Source: Planococcus sp. APC 4015
GTDB taxonomy: Bacteria > Actinomycetota > Actinomycetes > Actinomycetales > Microbacteriaceae
Assembly (NCBI GenBank): GCA_030407505.1
Contig: JASDDH010000029.1
Span: 1 to 48,224 of the forward strand
Reading direction: 5' to 3'
DNA length: 48,224 bases
Position 1 is the first letter of the stretch. Each line of letters starts with the position of its first letter. Both the position numbers and the translations under genes were made by a program. Shown here piece after piece: positions 23,897-31,714 of the stretch. The notes below the pieces were generated by a model that saw only the letters and a program-made list of their open reading frames with translations, was not told where the DNA came from and ran no database searches.

Positions 23897-24994
23897 TCAG
23901 GCCTGGGCGCCCCCGTGCCAGTCGGCGCGGGTCGTGAGCGGCACCGGAGACGGCACGACCGCCGTCGATCCGAGTGACACACGCTCCCCGGCGGCGGCGG
24001 ATTCCAGCAGCGACGTCATGACGTCGAGTACGTGCAGTGCGACATCCCCCGACGCGCGCCCGGGGCCGGCGACGAAGTCGAGCAGTCCGACGCCGCGCGC
24101 GGCGTCTTCGTAGCCGGCGCTGACGGGCAGCTCCTCGCTCTCGGGCGATCCCGCGCGGCGCAGGTGCACGGCGCCCGAGAAGTGGTTCGGATCGGGCAGC
24201 ACCAGCATGCCGTCCACGCCGTGCACCTCGATGGGCTCGGCCCGTGTGGCGACCGCGTCGAAGCTGAAGGTCACCGTCGACAGCGCGCCGCCGACGTGGC
24301 CGAGCACCCCGGTGACATGCGTCTCGACCTCGACGGGGATCGACTCGCCCGCGCGGGGTCCGGTGGCGATCGTGCGCGTGTCGCGGGCGCGGCTGCTCGC
24401 GCCCTGCACCCACGCCACCGGGCCCAGCAGCTGCACGAGCGCCGTCAGGTAGTACGGCCCCATGTCCAGCAGCGGTCCCCCGCCTTCGCGGTAGTAGAAG
24501 TCGGGCTGCGGATGCCACGCCTCGTGGCCCCGCGACAGCCACGTCGCCGTCGCCGACACCGGCTGTCCGATCATGCCCGCCTCCACCGCGGCACGGGCGG
24601 TCTGCACCCCGGCGCCGAGCACGGTGTCGGGGGCGCAGCCCACGCGGCGTCCGGCGGCGTCCGCCGCTGACACGACCGTGTGCGCCGCCTCGAGCGTCGC
24701 CGTCAGGGGCTTCTCGCCGTACACGTCCTTGCCGGCCGCGATCGCGGCGAGCGCGACCTCATCGTGGGCGGCGGGGATCGTCAGGTTGAGCACGGTGTCG
24801 ACCTCGGGGTCGGCGTACAGCTCTGCCGGAGTCAGCGCCCGGGCGCCGGGCAGCCCCGCCGCAACGTCCGCGGCACGCTGCGCGTCGAGGTCGGCGACGG
24901 CCGTGATGCGGACTCCCGCGGCTCCCTGCAGGGTCTCGAGATAGGCCCGCGAGATGACCCCGAGGCCGACGATGCCGATCCGGTGGTCGCTCAT
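23897..24994 (-). CDS. Gfo/Idh/MocA-family oxidoreductase (copy A)
   Basis: 365 residues. N-terminal Rossmann fold IGIVGLGVIS with EKPLT at the end of its nucleotide-binding part, then the second domain with GGGPLLDMGPYYLTALVQLLG, the typical substrate-site helix. Such enzymes oxidise sugars or polyols (inositol, glucoside 3-OH and others) with NAD(P). It is clearly paralogous to the 30584-31714 protein (shared GCAPDTVLG/GVAPDTVLG and GGGPLLDMGPYY blocks). It overlaps the ThuA gene by 4 nt and is last in a three-gene operon transcribed from 26858. Confidence 0.93.
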   Translation of the reverse strand: MSDHRIGIVGLGVISRAYLETLQGAAGVRITAVADLDAQRAADVAAGLPGARALTPAELYADPEVDTVLNLTIPAAHDEVALAAIAAGKDVYGEKPLTATLEAAHTVVSAADAAGRRVGCAPDTVLGAGVQTARAAVEAGMIGQPVSATATWLSRGHEAWHPQPDFYYREGGGPLLDMGPYYLTALVQLLGPVAWVQGASSRARDTRTIATGPRAGESIPVEVETHVTGVLGHVGGALSTVTFSFDAVATRAEPIEVHGVDGMLVLPDPNHFSGAVHLRRAGSPESEELPVSAGYEDAARGVGLLDFVAGPGRASGDVALHVLDVMTSLLESAAAGERVSLGSTAVVPSPVPLTTRADWHGGAQA

Positions 24995-25686
24995 GCGCGC
25001 GCCGCCCACAGCATCCCGCGCTCGACGATCGTGCGCACGTTCGGATCCTCGAGCACGTCCACGCTGTGCCCCGGCGTGCAGACGAAGACCCGCCCCGAGC
25101 CCCACAGACGCGTCCAGACGGCCGGCGACACGATCGGCCGATGCCACGGGTGGTACGGCTGGGTGGGATGCGTCGTCGTGGCGAGCACGTCGATCAGGTC
25201 GTCGTGCAGCACCCAGTACTGCTCGGTCTCGAGCTCGAAGTCCTCGATGCCCGCCATGATCTCGTGGCCGCGGCCGAGGTCGGTGAGCTCCACCGTGTAC
25301 GGCAGGTAGTTGTCGGTCTCGTCGCCTGGGCGCTGCGACGGCTCCTTGCCGGGGTGCGTCGCGAATTGGCCTCCGACGAGAAGGAGGTAGTCCGACGTGT
25401 TGCGGTACGAGTCCGCGATCCCGCCGTGCCAGCCCGCGAGACCGGTGCCCGTCTCGACCGCCGCGCGGAGGCCGGCGAAGGCCTCGCGCGAGATCTCCGA
25501 CATCGTCACCGACTGCACGACGAGGTCGACCCCCGCCATGAACTCCGCATCGGCGTAGATCTCGTTCGACGCTTCGACGCGCACGTCGAAGCCGTTGTCC
25601 TTGAGGAACGGGAGGAAGAGGTCGGTGGCCTCCACCGGGTGGTGGCCTTCCCACCCACCCCGCACCACGAGTGCTGTTCTTGTCAT
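24991..25686 (-). CDS. ThuA domain protein (trehalose utilisation-like)
   Basis: 231 residues of the ThuA/GATase1-like fold: VVRGGWEGHHPVEA, LVVQSVTMSEIS, GTGLAGWHGGIADSYRNTSDYLLLVGGQF and the RVFVCTPGHSVDVL strand are characteristic. The canonical nucleophile Cys of amidotransferases is not at the elbow; ThuA proteins are linked to disaccharide and 3-keto-sugar metabolism, where they partner with Gfo/Idh/MocA enzymes. Here it is sandwiched between two such genes with 4-nt overlaps on each side, supporting a shared pathway. Confidence 0.93.
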   Translation of the reverse strand: MTRTALVVRGGWEGHHPVEATDLFLPFLKDNGFDVRVEASNEIYADAEFMAGVDLVVQSVTMSEISREAFAGLRAAVETGTGLAGWHGGIADSYRNTSDYLLLVGGQFATHPGKEPSQRPGDETDNYLPYTVELTDLGRGHEIMAGIEDFELETEQYWVLHDDLIDVLATTTHPTQPYHPWHRPIVSPAVWTRLWGSGRVFVCTPGHSVDVLEDPNVRTIVERGMLWAARA

Positions 25687-26858
25687 GTCGTCGCCTCCAC
25701 GGCTGTTCGTCGTCCTTGGTCCTGATCGCTCTGCTCCACCGCGGCGAGCACCTGCTGCACCTGGAGCGCGTCGGCGAAGTCGGGCGTCGCCGACGGCTCC
25801 CCCGCGATCGCGCGCACGAGATCGACGATCTCGTGCGTGAAGGTGTGCTCGTAGCCGAGGCCGTGGCCGACGGGCCACCAGGCTTCGAGGTACGGATGCT
25901 GCGCCTCGGTGGCCTGCACGCGCCGGAACCCCTGCACGCCGGCCTCGTCGGCGACGTCGTACACCTCGAGCTCGTTCATGCGCTCGAAGTCGAACGCGAT
26001 CGCGCCGCGGTCGCCGTTGATCTCGATGCGGTTCGCGTTGCGTCGTCCGGTCGCCATGCGCGAGAACTCGAAAACACCCAGGGCCCCGTCGGAGAATCGT
26101 GCGGTGAAGGCGCCGGCATCGTCGACGGTGACCGGCACGCGCGGGGCGTCGCGGTCACCGATGCCCCCGAGACCGACGACCTCGGTGCGGGTCGGTCGCT
26201 CGGTCACCAAGGTGCGCAGCACCGCCGAGACCTCCGCGATCGCCGAGCCGGTGAGCCATTGGGCGGTGTCGATGCTGTGGGCGCCGATGTCGCCGAGGGC
26301 GCCGGAGCCCGCCCTCTCCCGGTCGAGGCGCCAGGTAGCGGGCGCCTCGGGGTCGGTGAGCCAGTCCTGCAGGTACTGCGCGCGCACGTGGCGCACGGTT
26401 CCGATGCGGCCCGCGGCGATGAGTTCGCGCGCGAGGGCGAGAGCGGGCGTCTGCCGGTAGCTGAAGCCGCACAGGGCGACCTGACCGGATGCCGCGGCGG
26501 CTGCATCCGTCATCACCCGCGCATCGTGGAGGCTGTTCGCGAGCGGCTTCTCGCACAGCACGTGCTTGCCGGCGGCGAGCGCCGCCACGGCGATCTCGGC
26601 GTGGGTGTCGCCGGGTGAGCAGATGTCGACGACGTCGATGTCGTCGCGTTCGACCACGGCTCGCCAGTCCGTCGAGGACTCGGCCCAGCCGTAGCGCTCG
26701 GCGGCCGCGGCGGTGCGCTCGGGGTCGGTGCCGACGATGACCGACATCGTCGGCGCGAGCGGCAGGTCGAAGAATCGGGGCGCGGTCCGCCACGCATGCG
26801 AGTGGGCCTTGCCCATGAATCCGGTTCCGATGAGCGCGACGCGCAAGCCAGTCGTCAT
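25683..26858 (-). CDS. Gfo/Idh/MocA-family oxidoreductase (copy B)
   Basis: 391 residues. Rossmann motif VALIGTGFMGKAHSHAW, then CEKPLAN with the conserved Lys, and GALGDIGAHSIDTAQWLTG with the His-containing catalytic helix. It belongs to a different branch of the family from copies A and C (long C-terminal domain ending with PDFADALQVQQVLAAVEQS). A GGAGAGGA ribosome site precedes ATG 26858. First gene of the operon; a TTGACA -35 candidate (26908-26913, minus strand) lies upstream, beside a LacI-type gene on the other strand. Substrate is probably a glycoside or polyol. Confidence 0.94.
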   Translation of the reverse strand: MTTGLRVALIGTGFMGKAHSHAWRTAPRFFDLPLAPTMSVIVGTDPERTAAAAERYGWAESSTDWRAVVERDDIDVVDICSPGDTHAEIAVAALAAGKHVLCEKPLANSLHDARVMTDAAAAASGQVALCGFSYRQTPALALARELIAAGRIGTVRHVRAQYLQDWLTDPEAPATWRLDRERAGSGALGDIGAHSIDTAQWLTGSAIAEVSAVLRTLVTERPTRTEVVGLGGIGDRDAPRVPVTVDDAGAFTARFSDGALGVFEFSRMATGRRNANRIEINGDRGAIAFDFERMNELEVYDVADEAGVQGFRRVQATEAQHPYLEAWWPVGHGLGYEHTFTHEIVDLVRAIAGEPSATPDFADALQVQQVLAAVEQSDQDQGRRTAVEATT

Positions 26859-26937
26859 CGACGTCGTCCTCTCCGAGGCTCATCACCTCATCGTGTGGTG
26901 TCGAGCCTGTCAAGAATGCTCGACGGTCGCGAGAAAA

Positions 26938-26948
26938 TTGCGCAAAAT
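26938..26948. promoter_or_regulatory. Candidate operator and -10 of second LacI gene
   Basis: TTGCGCAA (26938-26945), a perfect palindrome in an A+T-rich patch, overlaps CAAAAT (26943-26948), which lies 6 nt before GTG 26955. A repressor here would block its own gene and sits upstream of the oppositely transcribed dehydrogenase promoter. Confidence 0.5.
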
Positions 26949-26954
26949 AGCTTC

Positions 26955-28082
26955 GTGCCTCATGTCCCACGCGGTCGCCCCACACTGTCCGACGTCGCGG
27001 ACGCCGCGGGGCTGAGCGTGTCGAGCGTCTCACGTGCCCTTGCGGGCCGGGGAGACCTCGCGCCCGCCACACGCGCCCGGGTGATCGCAGAGGCTCGGCG
27101 ACTCGGCTACGCCCGCACCGACGAGCCGCGCGGCAGGCCGCGCGGCGGAACGGCCCGCCTGTTCGACCTCGTGCTCGGACACTTCCACGACCCCTACTCC
27201 GACGAGGTGACCGCCGGCGCCCGCAGCGCCGCCGCGCAGGCGGGGTACGACCTGGTGCTGACCGCCGAGCGGGATCATCCCGATGACGACTGGCCCGCCC
27301 GCATCCGGGCCCGAGGCTCCGCCGGCGCGGTGCTCGGGCTGGTCGTGCCGACCGCCACGCAGCTCGCCCTGCTGCGCGACGCGTCGGTCCCCGTGGTGCT
27401 GCTGGATCCCCGGGCCGAGCACACTCCCGACCTGCCGAGCGTGCAGACGACCGACCGTGTCGGCGGAGCCTCGGCGGCGGCCCACCTCGTCGGCGCCGGC
27501 GCGACGCGCTTCCTCGTCGTTGTCGGCACCCCCGCGTACCGCTTCGGCCGGGCGCGCGTCGCGGGCTTCGTCGATGCGGTGGACGAGCGGATGCCGGGCG
27601 CCTCGGTGCAGCGCATCGACACCGAGTGGAACGGCGGCGACGCCCGCGCCGCGTGCCGCGCAGCGATCGAGAGCCTCCCGCCCGGCGAGCGCCTCGGCGT
27701 CTTCGCGACCTCCGACACGCTGGCCACCATGGTCTATGCCGGGGCGGCGGATGCCGGCCGGATGATCCCGCGCGACGTGCTGGTCGTCGGGTTCGACGAC
27801 GTCCGCGGCGCGCGATCGCTCCAGCCCGCCCTGACGACGGTGCGGCAGCCGATCCGCGAGATGGCCGCCCACGCGATCGGCCTGCTCGCGCGAGCTGTCG
27901 CCGGCGATCCGCTCCCCGGCGGGCCCGTGAGCCTGGCCACGTCGCTGATCGTGCGCGGCTCGACGGCGGCGGTCCCGCATCCGCCGGAACACGACCCATT
28001 ACACGCCGTTGCGGGCACGGTCAACGGGGCTGCGGATGCGGGGCCGAAGGCGCACCGTGGGGTCATGGAGGAATCATCATGA
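26955..28082 (+). CDS. LacI-family repressor for the Gfo/ThuA/Gfo operon
   Basis: 375 residues from GTG 26955. HTH and hinge: TLSDVADAAGLSVSSVSRALAG. Sensor domain with VLGHFHDPYSDEV, GVFATSDTLATMVYAGA and VVGFDDVRGARSL. Divergent from the dehydrogenase/ThuA operon, which it probably controls through the palindrome at 26938. Unusually, the protein carries about 30 extra C-terminal residues after the normal LacI end (LIVRGST), rich in Ala/Gly/His, and its stop overlaps the start of a small proline-rich gene (ATGA). Confidence 0.93.
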   Translation: MPHVPRGRPTLSDVADAAGLSVSSVSRALAGRGDLAPATRARVIAEARRLGYARTDEPRGRPRGGTARLFDLVLGHFHDPYSDEVTAGARSAAAQAGYDLVLTAERDHPDDDWPARIRARGSAGAVLGLVVPTATQLALLRDASVPVVLLDPRAEHTPDLPSVQTTDRVGGASAAAHLVGAGATRFLVVVGTPAYRFGRARVAGFVDAVDERMPGASVQRIDTEWNGGDARAACRAAIESLPPGERLGVFATSDTLATMVYAGAADAGRMIPRDVLVVGFDDVRGARSLQPALTTVRQPIREMAAHAIGLLARAVAGDPLPGGPVSLATSLIVRGSTAAVPHPPEHDPLHAVAGTVNGAADAGPKAHRGVMEESS

Positions 28083-28264
28083 TCGACCCCGCCACACCCG
28101 ACCCGTCGCCGGTGCCCGGCATCCCGGGCACGCCGGAGCCGCCCGCGCCCGGCCCCGAGCCGGCGATCCCGGTGCCCGACGAGCCGACGTTCCCCTCACC
28201 CACCGAGCCGACACCGGGCCTCCCGTCTCCGGGACCCGGCGTCCCGCCGCCGTCGTTCGCCTGA
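28079..28264 (+). CDS. Small proline-rich protein
   Basis: 61 residues beginning MIDPATPDPSPVPGIPG, about 40 percent proline, with Pro-Glu/Pro-Gly pairs and hardly any hydrophobic residues, so probably unstructured. A textbook GGAGGA ribosome site sits 8 nt before ATG 28079, inside the LacI gene's last codons, and the start overlaps the LacI stop (ATGA). No signal peptide or anchor. I do not recognise it. The strong ribosome site supports a real gene; low complexity argues caution. Confidence 0.55.
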   Translation: MIDPATPDPSPVPGIPGTPEPPAPGPEPAIPVPDEPTFPSPTEPTPGLPSPGPGVPPPSFA

Positions 28265-28385
28265 CGGGCGAACGGTCCGGCACGTCTCGCGCTCAGTTCC
28301 GCACACTCCGACCGGCGGCCGCCTCTTCGGCCCGATCGCCCCGGCGGGTATCGTCGGGAGCATCCTGACGGAAGGCCAGACACCC

Positions 28386-29789
28386 ATGTCGACAGCGTCC
28401 GAACGCAACGCCCGCACCGAAGCCGAGCTTCAGGAGATGGCGCGCGACCACCTCTGGATGCACTTCGCCCGACAGTCGGTCATGACCGAGGGCCCGGGCG
28501 TGCCGATCATCGTCAAGGGCGAGGGCCACCACATCTGGGACTCGGCCGGCAAGAAGTACATCGACGGCCTCTCGGGACTGTTCGTCGTCGCCGCCGGCCA
28601 CGGACGCAAACGGCTCGCCCAGGCCGCCGCGAAGCAGGCCGAGCAGCTCGCGTTCTTCCCGATCTGGTCGTACGCCCACCCCGCCGCGATCGAACTCGCC
28701 GACCGCATCGCCGACTACGCCCCCGGCGACCTCAACCACGTGTTCTTCTCGACGGGTGGCGGCGAGGCCGTCGAGACCGCGTTCAAGCTCGCGAAGTACT
28801 ACTGGAAGCTGCAGGGTCAGCCCGGCAAGCACAAGGTCATCTCGCGGGCCGTCGCGTACCACGGCACCCCGCAGGGAGCCCTCGCGATCACCGGCATCCC
28901 GGCGATGAAGGCCATGTTCGAGCCGCTCACCCCCGGCGGCCTGCGCGTGCCGAACACGAACTTCTACCGCGCCGCCGACATGGGCGCCCCCACCGGCAGC
29001 CTCGAGGAGTTCGGCGTCTGGGCGGCCGACCGCATCGAGGAGATGATCCAGTTCGAGGGTCCCGAGACGGTCGCCGCGGTTTTCCTCGAGCCGGTGCAGA
29101 ACTCGGGCGGGTGCTTCCCTCCCCCGCCGGGCTACTTCCAGCGGGTGCGCGAGATCTGCGACAAGTACGACGTGCTGCTGGTGTCGGACGAGGTGATCTG
29201 CGCGTTCGGGCGCGTGGGCCATATGTTCGCGTGCGACGCCTACGGCTACAAGCCCGACATGATCACGTTCGCCAAGGCCGTCACCAGCGGCTATTCGCCG
29301 CTCGGCGGCACGGTCGTCAGCGACAAGATCTACGAGCACTTCGCCACCGGTGACCGTTCGTTCTACCACGGCTACACCTTCGGCGGGCATCCCGTGTCTT
29401 CGGCCGTCGCACTCGAGAACCTCGACATCTTCGAAGAGGAGGGGCTGCTCGCCCGCGTGCGCGAGAACTCGCCGATCTTCCGCTCGACGCTCGAGAAGCT
29501 CACCGACCTGCCGATCGTCGGCGACGTGCGCGGTGACGGCTACTTCTTCGGCATCGAGCTGGTGAAGGACAAGGCGACGAAGGAGACCTTCGACGACGAC
29601 GAGTCGGAGCGGCTGCTGCGCGGCTTCCTGTCGAAAGCGCTGTTCGACGCCGGGCTGTACTGCCGGGCCGATGACCGCGGCGATCCGGTCATCCAGCTGG
29701 CGCCGCCGCTCACGATCGGGCCGAGCGAATTCGACGAGATCGAGCAGATCCTGCGGTCGGTCCTCACCGAGGCCTGGACCCGCCTGTAG
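28386..29789 (+). CDS. Class III PLP-dependent aminotransferase
   Basis: 467 residues. The class III signature surrounds the PLP lysine: LLVSDEVICAFGRVG, then DMITFAKAVTSGY with Lys297. FFSTGGGEAVETAFKLA binds the cofactor phosphate. Family members use omega-amino compounds such as putrescine, beta-alanine, taurine or GABA, with pyruvate or 2-oxoglutarate as acceptor; this one is closest in style to putrescine/omega-amino acid:pyruvate aminotransferases. A TATCGT -10-like element (28349-28354) and GGAAGG ribosome site precede ATG 28386. Transcribed alone, ended by an inverted repeat at 29821. Confidence 0.93.
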   Translation: MSTASERNARTEAELQEMARDHLWMHFARQSVMTEGPGVPIIVKGEGHHIWDSAGKKYIDGLSGLFVVAAGHGRKRLAQAAAKQAEQLAFFPIWSYAHPAAIELADRIADYAPGDLNHVFFSTGGGEAVETAFKLAKYYWKLQGQPGKHKVISRAVAYHGTPQGALAITGIPAMKAMFEPLTPGGLRVPNTNFYRAADMGAPTGSLEEFGVWAADRIEEMIQFEGPETVAAVFLEPVQNSGGCFPPPPGYFQRVREICDKYDVLLVSDEVICAFGRVGHMFACDAYGYKPDMITFAKAVTSGYSPLGGTVVSDKIYEHFATGDRSFYHGYTFGGHPVSSAVALENLDIFEEEGLLARVRENSPIFRSTLEKLTDLPIVGDVRGDGYFFGIELVKDKATKETFDDDESERLLRGFLSKALFDAGLYCRADDRGDPVIQLAPPLTIGPSEFDEIEQILRSVLTEAWTRL

Positions 29790-29820
29790 AGACTCCCCGC
29801 CCCGGGAGATTGTCGGCACA

Positions 29821-29852
29821 CAGCGCCCGGCGGGAATTCCCCCCGGGCGCTG
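29821..29852 (+). terminator. Nested inverted repeats after the aminotransferase
   Basis: CAGCGCCCGG (29821-29830) and its exact complement (29843-29852) enclose a second palindrome, GGGAATTCCC (29832-29841). It may terminate the aminotransferase message; its position 17 nt before the next ATG means it could instead act as an operator. Confidence 0.5.
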
Positions 29853-29868
29853 CGGCGTTCCCTCCGAC

Positions 29869-30504
29869 ATGACAAAAGTCGGAATCATCGGAGCAGGACA
29901 CATCGGATCGACCCTCGCGCGCGGCCTCGCCGAACGCGGCTACGAGGTCGTCATCAGCAACTCGCGGGGTCCCGAGACCCTCGCAGACCTCGTCGCCGAC
30001 ATCGGCGACAACGTGACCCCGGCGACGGCGCAGGATGCCGCGGCGGCCGGCGACATCGTCATCGTGACGGTGCCGCTGAAGAACCTCGAGGAGGTGCCGG
30101 TCGATCCGCTCGCCGGCAAGATCGTGCTCGACACGAACAACTACTACTGGGAGCGCGACGGTCGCATCGAGGCGCTCGAAGAGAAGCGCACCACCACTCT
30201 CGGGATGCTGCAGGAGCACCTGCCTACCTCGAAGGTCGCCAAGGCGTTCAACCACATCATGTCGGCCGACATCCTGACCACCGGATCGGAAGCGGGCACA
30301 CCCGACCGCCGGGCGCTGGCCACCGCGAGCGACCACCCCGAGGCATCCGCCCTCGTCACGGCGCTCTACGACGAGTTCGGCTTCGACACCGTCGACATCG
30401 GCTCGGTCGCCGAGAGCTGGCGCGTCGAGCGCGACCAGCCGGCATACGTGATCGCGCAGACCAAGGACGAACTCGTCGCCAACCTGGCACGCGCCACACG
30501 CTGA
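29869..30504 (+). CDS. NADPH-dependent F420 reductase-like oxidoreductase
   Basis: 211 residues. N-terminal dinucleotide fold VGIIGAGHIGSTLARGLAERGYEVVISNSRGPETL, where the SNSR following strand 2 favours NADP(H). LVADIG, VTVPLKNLEEVP and VLDTNNYYWERDG match the F420-dependent NADP oxidoreductase-like family (ProC/6PGDH-related fold). It may reduce F420 or another small substrate; the cofactor cannot be proven. ATG 29869 has no strong ribosome site. Convergent with a dehydrogenase gene across a large hairpin. Confidence 0.85.
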   Translation: MTKVGIIGAGHIGSTLARGLAERGYEVVISNSRGPETLADLVADIGDNVTPATAQDAAAAGDIVIVTVPLKNLEEVPVDPLAGKIVLDTNNYYWERDGRIEALEEKRTTTLGMLQEHLPTSKVAKAFNHIMSADILTTGSEAGTPDRRALATASDHPEASALVTALYDEFGFDTVDIGSVAESWRVERDQPAYVIAQTKDELVANLARATR

Positions 30505-30527
30505 CCGACGCAGGTCCCTGAGCTCGT

Positions 30528-30572
30528 CGAAGGGCCGGGCAGGGCGCACAGCGCGCCCAGCCCGGCCCTTCG
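30528..30572. terminator. Bidirectional hairpin between convergent genes
   Basis: A 13-bp perfect stem (CGAAGGGCCGGGC at 30528-30540, complement 30560-30572) continues after one mismatch with a 6-bp inner stem (GGGCGC/GCGCCC). It lies between two converging genes and is flanked by CCCTGAG and CTCAGAGG, as in dispersed palindromic repeats of high-GC genomes. Confidence 0.75.
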
Positions 30573-30583
30573 ACCGCTTCGTC

Positions 30584-31714
30584 TCAGAGGGTGGCAGCGA
30601 GGGGGTCGAAGTCCGCGCCCAGCGAGCCGGGATCGGCCACGGTGCTCTCGACGGTGACGAACGTGCCCGAGGCGACGGCTTCTTCGATGGACAGCAGCGT
30701 GTCCAGCACGTGGTAGCCGAACTCGCCGGTCGCGATGTGCGGGCGACCGTCGCGGATGGCGCGCGCCATGTCGAGCAGTCCGAGTCCGCGCCCGGAGGGC
30801 ACGCCCTCTTGCTCGATCTCGACGACCTCCTGCACGACCGGTGCCGGCGGGACGACCATCTCGGACAGCGGCCGGGTGATCGTGATGTCGCCGCCGAACG
30901 TGTTCGGGTCGGGGATCACGAGAGTGCCCTCGGTGCCGGCGATCTCGACGATTCCCTGGCGGCGCAGCGGCGAGTCGGTGCTGTACAGACTCTGGGCCTG
31001 CCCGCCGTTCTCGAACTGCATGAGCACCGACACGGTCGAGGGGATCTCGACGGGGAACTCGGTGCCCTCGAGCGGTCCGACCTGCACAGTGCGCGTCTCG
31101 GTGCCCTTGAGACCGAGCGCGGCTACGGTCGCGACCGGACCGAACACGTGCACGAGCGTCGAGACGTAGTACGGACCCATGTCCAGCAGCGGGCCGCCGC
31201 CCTGCGCGTAGAGGAACGCGGGGTTCGGGTGGAAGATCTCCGGGCCCTGCCACTGGAACGTCGTCTGGGCGAACAGCGGGCGGCCGATGTCGCCGCGCGC
31301 GATGACGCGCTTGGCGGTCTGCACGCCGGGGCCGAGCACCGTGTCGGGCGCGACGCCGACGCGCAGACCCGCGGCATCCGCCTTCTCGAGCATGCGACGG
31401 GAGCTCTCGCGATCGATGCCGATCGGCTTCTCGGTCCACACGTGCTTGCCGGCGGCGATGATCGCCTCGGACACCTCGATGTGCACGGCCGGGATCGTCA
31501 GGTTCACGACGATCTCGATGTCGGGGTCGTTCAGCACGACGTCGACGCCGCCCGACTTGGGGACTCCGTACTTCGCCGCCTGCTCGCGCGCGCGGTCCTC
31601 GAGCAGATCGCCCACCGCGATGACCTTCACATCGGGAAAGGTCGTGAGGTTGGTCAGATACTGGTCGCTGATGTTGCCCGCGCCGATGATGCCGACGCCG
31701 ATGGGGCCCGCCAT
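30584..31714 (-). CDS. Gfo/Idh/MocA-family oxidoreductase (copy C)
   Basis: 376 residues. Rossmann start VGIIGAGNISDQYL, EKPIGI motif, and GGGPLLDMGPYYVSTLVHVFG. It is the paralogue of copy A and shares its second-domain order. It starts one base inside the end of the sugar isomerase gene (stop and start share T31714), so the two are coupled. NAD(P)-linked oxidation of a sugar or polyol is the family reaction; with the isomerase/epimerase partner it may act in an inositol- or keto-sugar-like route. Confidence 0.93.
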   Translation of the reverse strand: MAGPIGVGIIGAGNISDQYLTNLTTFPDVKVIAVGDLLEDRAREQAAKYGVPKSGGVDVVLNDPDIEIVVNLTIPAVHIEVSEAIIAAGKHVWTEKPIGIDRESSRRMLEKADAAGLRVGVAPDTVLGPGVQTAKRVIARGDIGRPLFAQTTFQWQGPEIFHPNPAFLYAQGGGPLLDMGPYYVSTLVHVFGPVATVAALGLKGTETRTVQVGPLEGTEFPVEIPSTVSVLMQFENGGQAQSLYSTDSPLRRQGIVEIAGTEGTLVIPDPNTFGGDITITRPLSEMVVPPAPVVQEVVEIEQEGVPSGRGLGLLDMARAIRDGRPHIATGEFGYHVLDTLLSIEEAVASGTFVTVESTVADPGSLGADFDPLAATL

